This document shows positions 60,181 to 64,000 of a stretch of DNA of 64,000 bases, one piece after another (position 1 is the first letter of the stretch; each line of letters begins with the position of its first letter). Below the pieces are notes generated by a model. It did not search any database. It had not been told where the DNA came from and saw only the letters and a program-made list of their open reading frames with translations. Both the position numbers and the translations under genes were made by a program. The stretch is from Andrena cerasifolii (taxonomy: Eukaryota; Arthropoda; Insecta; Hymenoptera; Andrenidae): the NCBI RefSeq assembly GCF_050908995.1, contig NC_135123.1, positions 16,492,001 to 16,556,000 of the forward strand, in the 5' to 3' direction.

Positions 60181-63100
60181 TGGATCCGTGGAATGGTTTT
60201 ATTCGAAGATTTATTTCCTCGTAGCGGCGAAAAACAGGTTGAAATACGACTTTTGTATTCTGGATACGTGGATCAACCGGAACACCTAATCATATAAATG
60301 ATATAATCTGCAGAGGATAAACAAAGGAGAGGGAAAGGAATTCCCCTTTTATAAAAGGGGTGTAATTGAAAATACAGAATGCTAAATAGGATTTATGACT
60401 CACAAGACAGATAATTTTCACTAATCAGAGCAAAAATTCTTGGTGAATATATATATGTAAGTCGAAAAGGTAATATCGTCGAAGGTAGACGGTTTTCGAT
60501 TTTAATAAAACGAGCAATTTGCTTTCACGTGTTCATCGTTTGTAATTTGTATCCAAGTGAATGATTTATAATATACTAACTTCAATGTTTAAGAAAGACT
60601 GAGCATGCTCCTTCAATTTCAATTTTCAACACACTGTTTACACACCTTTACATCTCAGAATTTCCTACCCTTTCAAACTTCCTGGTCATGACAGGCATTT
60701 TCTACTTGCAACGTAGCAAGGAAATATTACTCATTGTAACGCCCTAAAGTTACGACATAATGAAAATTATTCACTCCAATAGTAACTTTAAACAGTTATC
60801 ACTTACGTTTACGTGTACTGCAATATTGCAACGTTAATTTATTGCTGAAGAAAGAAGCCTGCCATGGGTATTTCCAAATGAGTAGATAACTTTCAACTCT
60901 GTCCTCGCTAATTTGGACATCTACATTCACTATACAATCAAAACAAAGAGAATTCCCGCCAGTCCAGTAAACACAATCTACCCTTCAAATTCTTAATGTA
61001 GTTCCTAATATCCTACATGCGTGCCAAATCGCTTATTTCCTAGCAATTTGATTTATATTTCCTCTTTGCAAAGAAAGCAAAGTGAGTAGCCTTAAAGTGC
61101 CATCCGCAGCTTTACGAAATACTATTACAGAAAGGATTCTATGAAATACACGATCTAGTCGCCCGAAATATCATATTTACCATTTGTTTATCAAGAAAGA
61201 GGCAAAGAGGACACCGCCTAGTCGAAGGAAGAATGATCGAATCGTTGTTCCCCACGAGCGTGAGCCAACCATTCGGATTTTATGGTCGTGCTCGATTTAT
61301 GGGGTTCGAAAGTGGAAGTGCGAATGAAAAATTCGCGCGCCGGGCTTGAGTGGAGGGCAAACAATTGCTTATGTCGGGAATCGAGGATTACATCGTTCAC
61401 ACGATTGCATTTTCTTGTTTTCGTTGCGAATTATCCGCGCCATTAAAAATTCGCTGGCTCACGCGAAACGCTTTAACGGCCGCGCTTTATTGCGATTTAA
61501 TTTATTCGCTTCACCGTGGACGATTTAGGTGGAAACATTATGCGTTTCACTTGCGACCGTAATTCGTTTTATTGGGCGTTAAAAAAAAAAACGTCCCGCC
61601 GCTTCCACCGAGACATGACGATGCAAAAGTGCCAGCTTATTAATGATTAACGACGCCATTTTTATTTAACTCGGATGGCACCGTCGACGCCAGCCTCGGC
61701 AAAGAAGATTTGTGAACGACCGACGTGAAACTGAACTGGAGTGATGTGACTATGTTAAGCGAACAATATTAATGTCAAACTGAATTTACATTGCTAAGTA
61801 GATTTAAATAGTCATGGCTAAAAGGTCGAGTCGAAGCAGGTAGATTGCGTAGAAATATCATTTTTACTTTGAAGCATTAAATTACATCGAAGAGTCAGGT
61901 TTCATGTCCAAAAGACTTGGGGGAAATGAATGGTCCTTTTTCGTCCTCGGCGAGGTTCTATTAAACTTTCCAGAATTTAACGAAGAACTATTGTCAATTT
62001 GTGTAAAGTTTTGATCAATTAATTCTTCTTCATACTTCTTTATCACTTGTTTGTTCATTTCTACTTTAAATTGCTCTGTCGTAGGAAGGATCTTGTACTG
62101 GACTTTGGTTGTGAAATGTGGAAAAGAAAACGAAGATAATCTTCAGTTTTATTATAAATGAAATTACATAATTCATAATGAATTATTTTTCATTAAAATG
62201 TCTTGCGATTTCTATGTTACAACACGGTCAAACTATGTCAAAACACAGACGATGCGATACGTTACCTTAAAATTATAAACAGTTAATTACAGTTTCAGCT
62301 AAATTTTTTAACTCGAATTATTCAACAGTTACTAAATAATTTTTCTCTGCGCAGCGTTCTATTTCCGCCTGAAAATCGTCGTCTCGTTTTGCGCAAATGA
62401 AATGTCAAGGCCAGTGGTTGTTTTATGCCCGCCCTGCGCTGCTTGATCCAACATGGTCGTTGCATGAAAAGCAGGCCTCGTTCACCGAGATCAAGCTCGA
62501 TAATTGAATGGCTAATTCAATCGTGGCACGATAAGACGCTAGAGTAGATTTCAATCGGCCCAATTATCTGCTTTCGTAGCCACGTTTGATAGATTATTCA
62601 TGGTTCCCATTGCTGATCACAGCCAGGCTAACTGTAAACGACGCTGCTTTGTTACTCGGCCCACGGCGAATCAATATCGCATGTGAAACTTGGGGATTAA
62701 CAAGGCGATTAACAATTAATACCATGGTCTGTGGAATAACAGAAATTATAGTTCCATTAAATTTCAGAGAAACGACAGTCGCGTTTGATATTCTGCTTTA
62801 ATCCACTGCTGGACATATAACAGGATCTGTATGATATACTTTGTGCAGATTTCATTTCCCAAATTGTAATGTACTGAAGACAGAGGTCGCTGTACCGTGC
62901 ATTGCAAACAGTCAGTGCTTTTTATTTCTACATAGTTATATAATTTCTCATACTTTAGCAACTGAGCAAATGTTGTGTTAAGGAATTTATTAAATGAACG
63001 TATAAAATAACATGGAGAATTCGTTTTTTTAAACAACTTTTTAAATACAATTTGCTTACAAACTCATTAACAGACAGTATAGATAAAAGAATTAGTGATT

Positions 63101-64000
63101 ATTATTATCCAAGCTCGTCTTTAAAGGACAATGGAGGAACGAAACTATACCAAATAAGGATAATCTTCTTCCTTATTATGTGAAGGATCAAATCAAATGA
63201 ATTTTTACATAACAACACAGCGTGTTATTCTGAAAAATGAAACTACTTGTTCAAAAGATAAAATATGAATTTGCGAGCATACAATAGTTTGTACAGAAAA
63301 TCTAGCTGCAGATTTCACTCTATACATCAGCTAGAAATAATGTTTGCGACCGAGATATTGCCATGACGAACGTGCAATTTATAATGACCAATATAATTTA
63401 AACAGAATTATTCATTCGACCCTTATTTACGTCCCTGGTTGGCAGCTGATAAAACTGATTAGTATCGGTGCAACGTGGCAAAAGCTGAAGTGGCTCCTAC
63501 GAAAATTGAAGTATCGAATGAAATTTAATTAAATATTCATCGGTGACGGCCGTTTCTTTTAAACAAATATAGTTAATTAAACGCCCCTCACTTGCCGTGG
63601 CGGATGACATTTTACTTATTCCGATCTTCCCCAATGAGTTCTGGAAAGTTTGAGGGGCTCTCGATTCTGTCAAGGCAGACGAGCAGTAAACATCTTCGAA
63701 CGATTGGTACGGTCTTATTTCTGTATGCACGACGTGAAGTCATTTAATTCAAGCAAGAAAATGTACCGAGGTAATCGAAGCTTGACAGAAGAATTTTTAA
63801 TAAATAATGGAGGAGTATGGAGAATAAGAGGCGAAGAGGTCTGCGAAAGTGAAGAATTAAGTGGTGACAGTAGTATGACTGTGAAATTGGTCAGAGATGA
63901 AATACAATTACCGGCTGATACTTTTCCAATAAAATTCTGATCTCCAAAGCCAGAGTGCATTAATACTTGATCTCATACTGAAAGAGGTAACAAACTAAAA
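60181..64000 (+). other. intronic sequence to the window end, no gene supported
   Basis: AT-rich with a GC-richer patch at 61,200-61,720. A 96-codon frame at 63,650-63,940 has a charged, protein-like C-terminal half but also an overlapping antisense frame and no domain. I see no exon resembling the remainder of the TSPN domain or collagen Gly-X-Y repeats. Confidence 0.45.

Noticed and set aside
63650..63960. Possible exon near the window end
   Set aside because: A charged, purine-rich frame with an overlapping antisense frame; no domain and no definite splice sites.
1..64000. tRNA, rRNA, CRISPR arrays and bacterial-type operons
   Set aside because: No B-box-like GGTTCGAATCC context with a cloverleaf, no rRNA-like sequence, no regularly spaced repeats, and coding density far too low for prokaryotic DNA.

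Overview
The window reads as a piece of an insect nuclear genome. It is AT-rich but unusually rich in CpG, which makes a hymenopteran (bee, ant or wasp) my best guess; this is inference, not shown. Coding sequence is very sparse. The only gene I can name is on the + strand near the left end: two consecutive exons (992-1257 and 2895-3170) that together encode most of a thrombospondin-N-terminal-like (TSPN/laminin-G-like) domain of the collagen XV/XVIII (multiplexin) family. Both exons have clean GT/AG borders and compatible phases. I found no exon for the end of this domain or for the collagen repeats, so the remaining ~60.8 kb is most simply one giant intron of that gene, or that intron plus flanking DNA.

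The intron is not featureless. (1) It carries several mobile elements built as long inverted repeats, some with diagnostic target-site duplications: a PIF/Harbinger-type MITE (11424-11549), a hAT-type MITE (48134-48358), a 665-bp TA-flanked hairpin (53531-54195), a possible TA-flanked MITE (52025-52360), older inverted repeats at 6908-7521 and 10917-11359, a head-to-head reverse-transcriptase fragment (27364-27559), and a 1.6-kb Foldback/MULE-like element with a perfect 9-bp duplication (40528-42112) inserted into a TA-flanked element (40099-42603). If the host gene is transcribed through this interval, the nascent RNA would contain several long double-stranded hairpins.

(2) About ten GC-richer islands (near 6.5, 12.2, 13.7, 17.3, 22.4, 28.1, 30.4, 49.9, 52.8, 54.7, 57 and 59.7 kb) share an architecture: the left flank of the + strand is rich in C (and A), the right flank rich in G (and T). 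The switch is strong: by hand count G:C is about 25:82 left and 92:15 right of the 17.3-kb island. Polarity is the same in every case counted. This is the pattern expected of bidirectional replication origins or of divergent promoters with skewed R-loop-prone flanks, and it is the most unusual large-scale signal here.

(3) A plausible small nested gene lies on the - strand at 46282-46694: two exons, good splice sites, one probable membrane segment, 90 aa, with a faint resemblance to cytochrome c oxidase subunit 7B. An open frame continues directly after its stop codon. A second candidate nested exon with a membrane segment is at 18010-18365 (+). The rest is intronic sequence in which I see no supportable gene, no tRNA, no rRNA and no CRISPR array.
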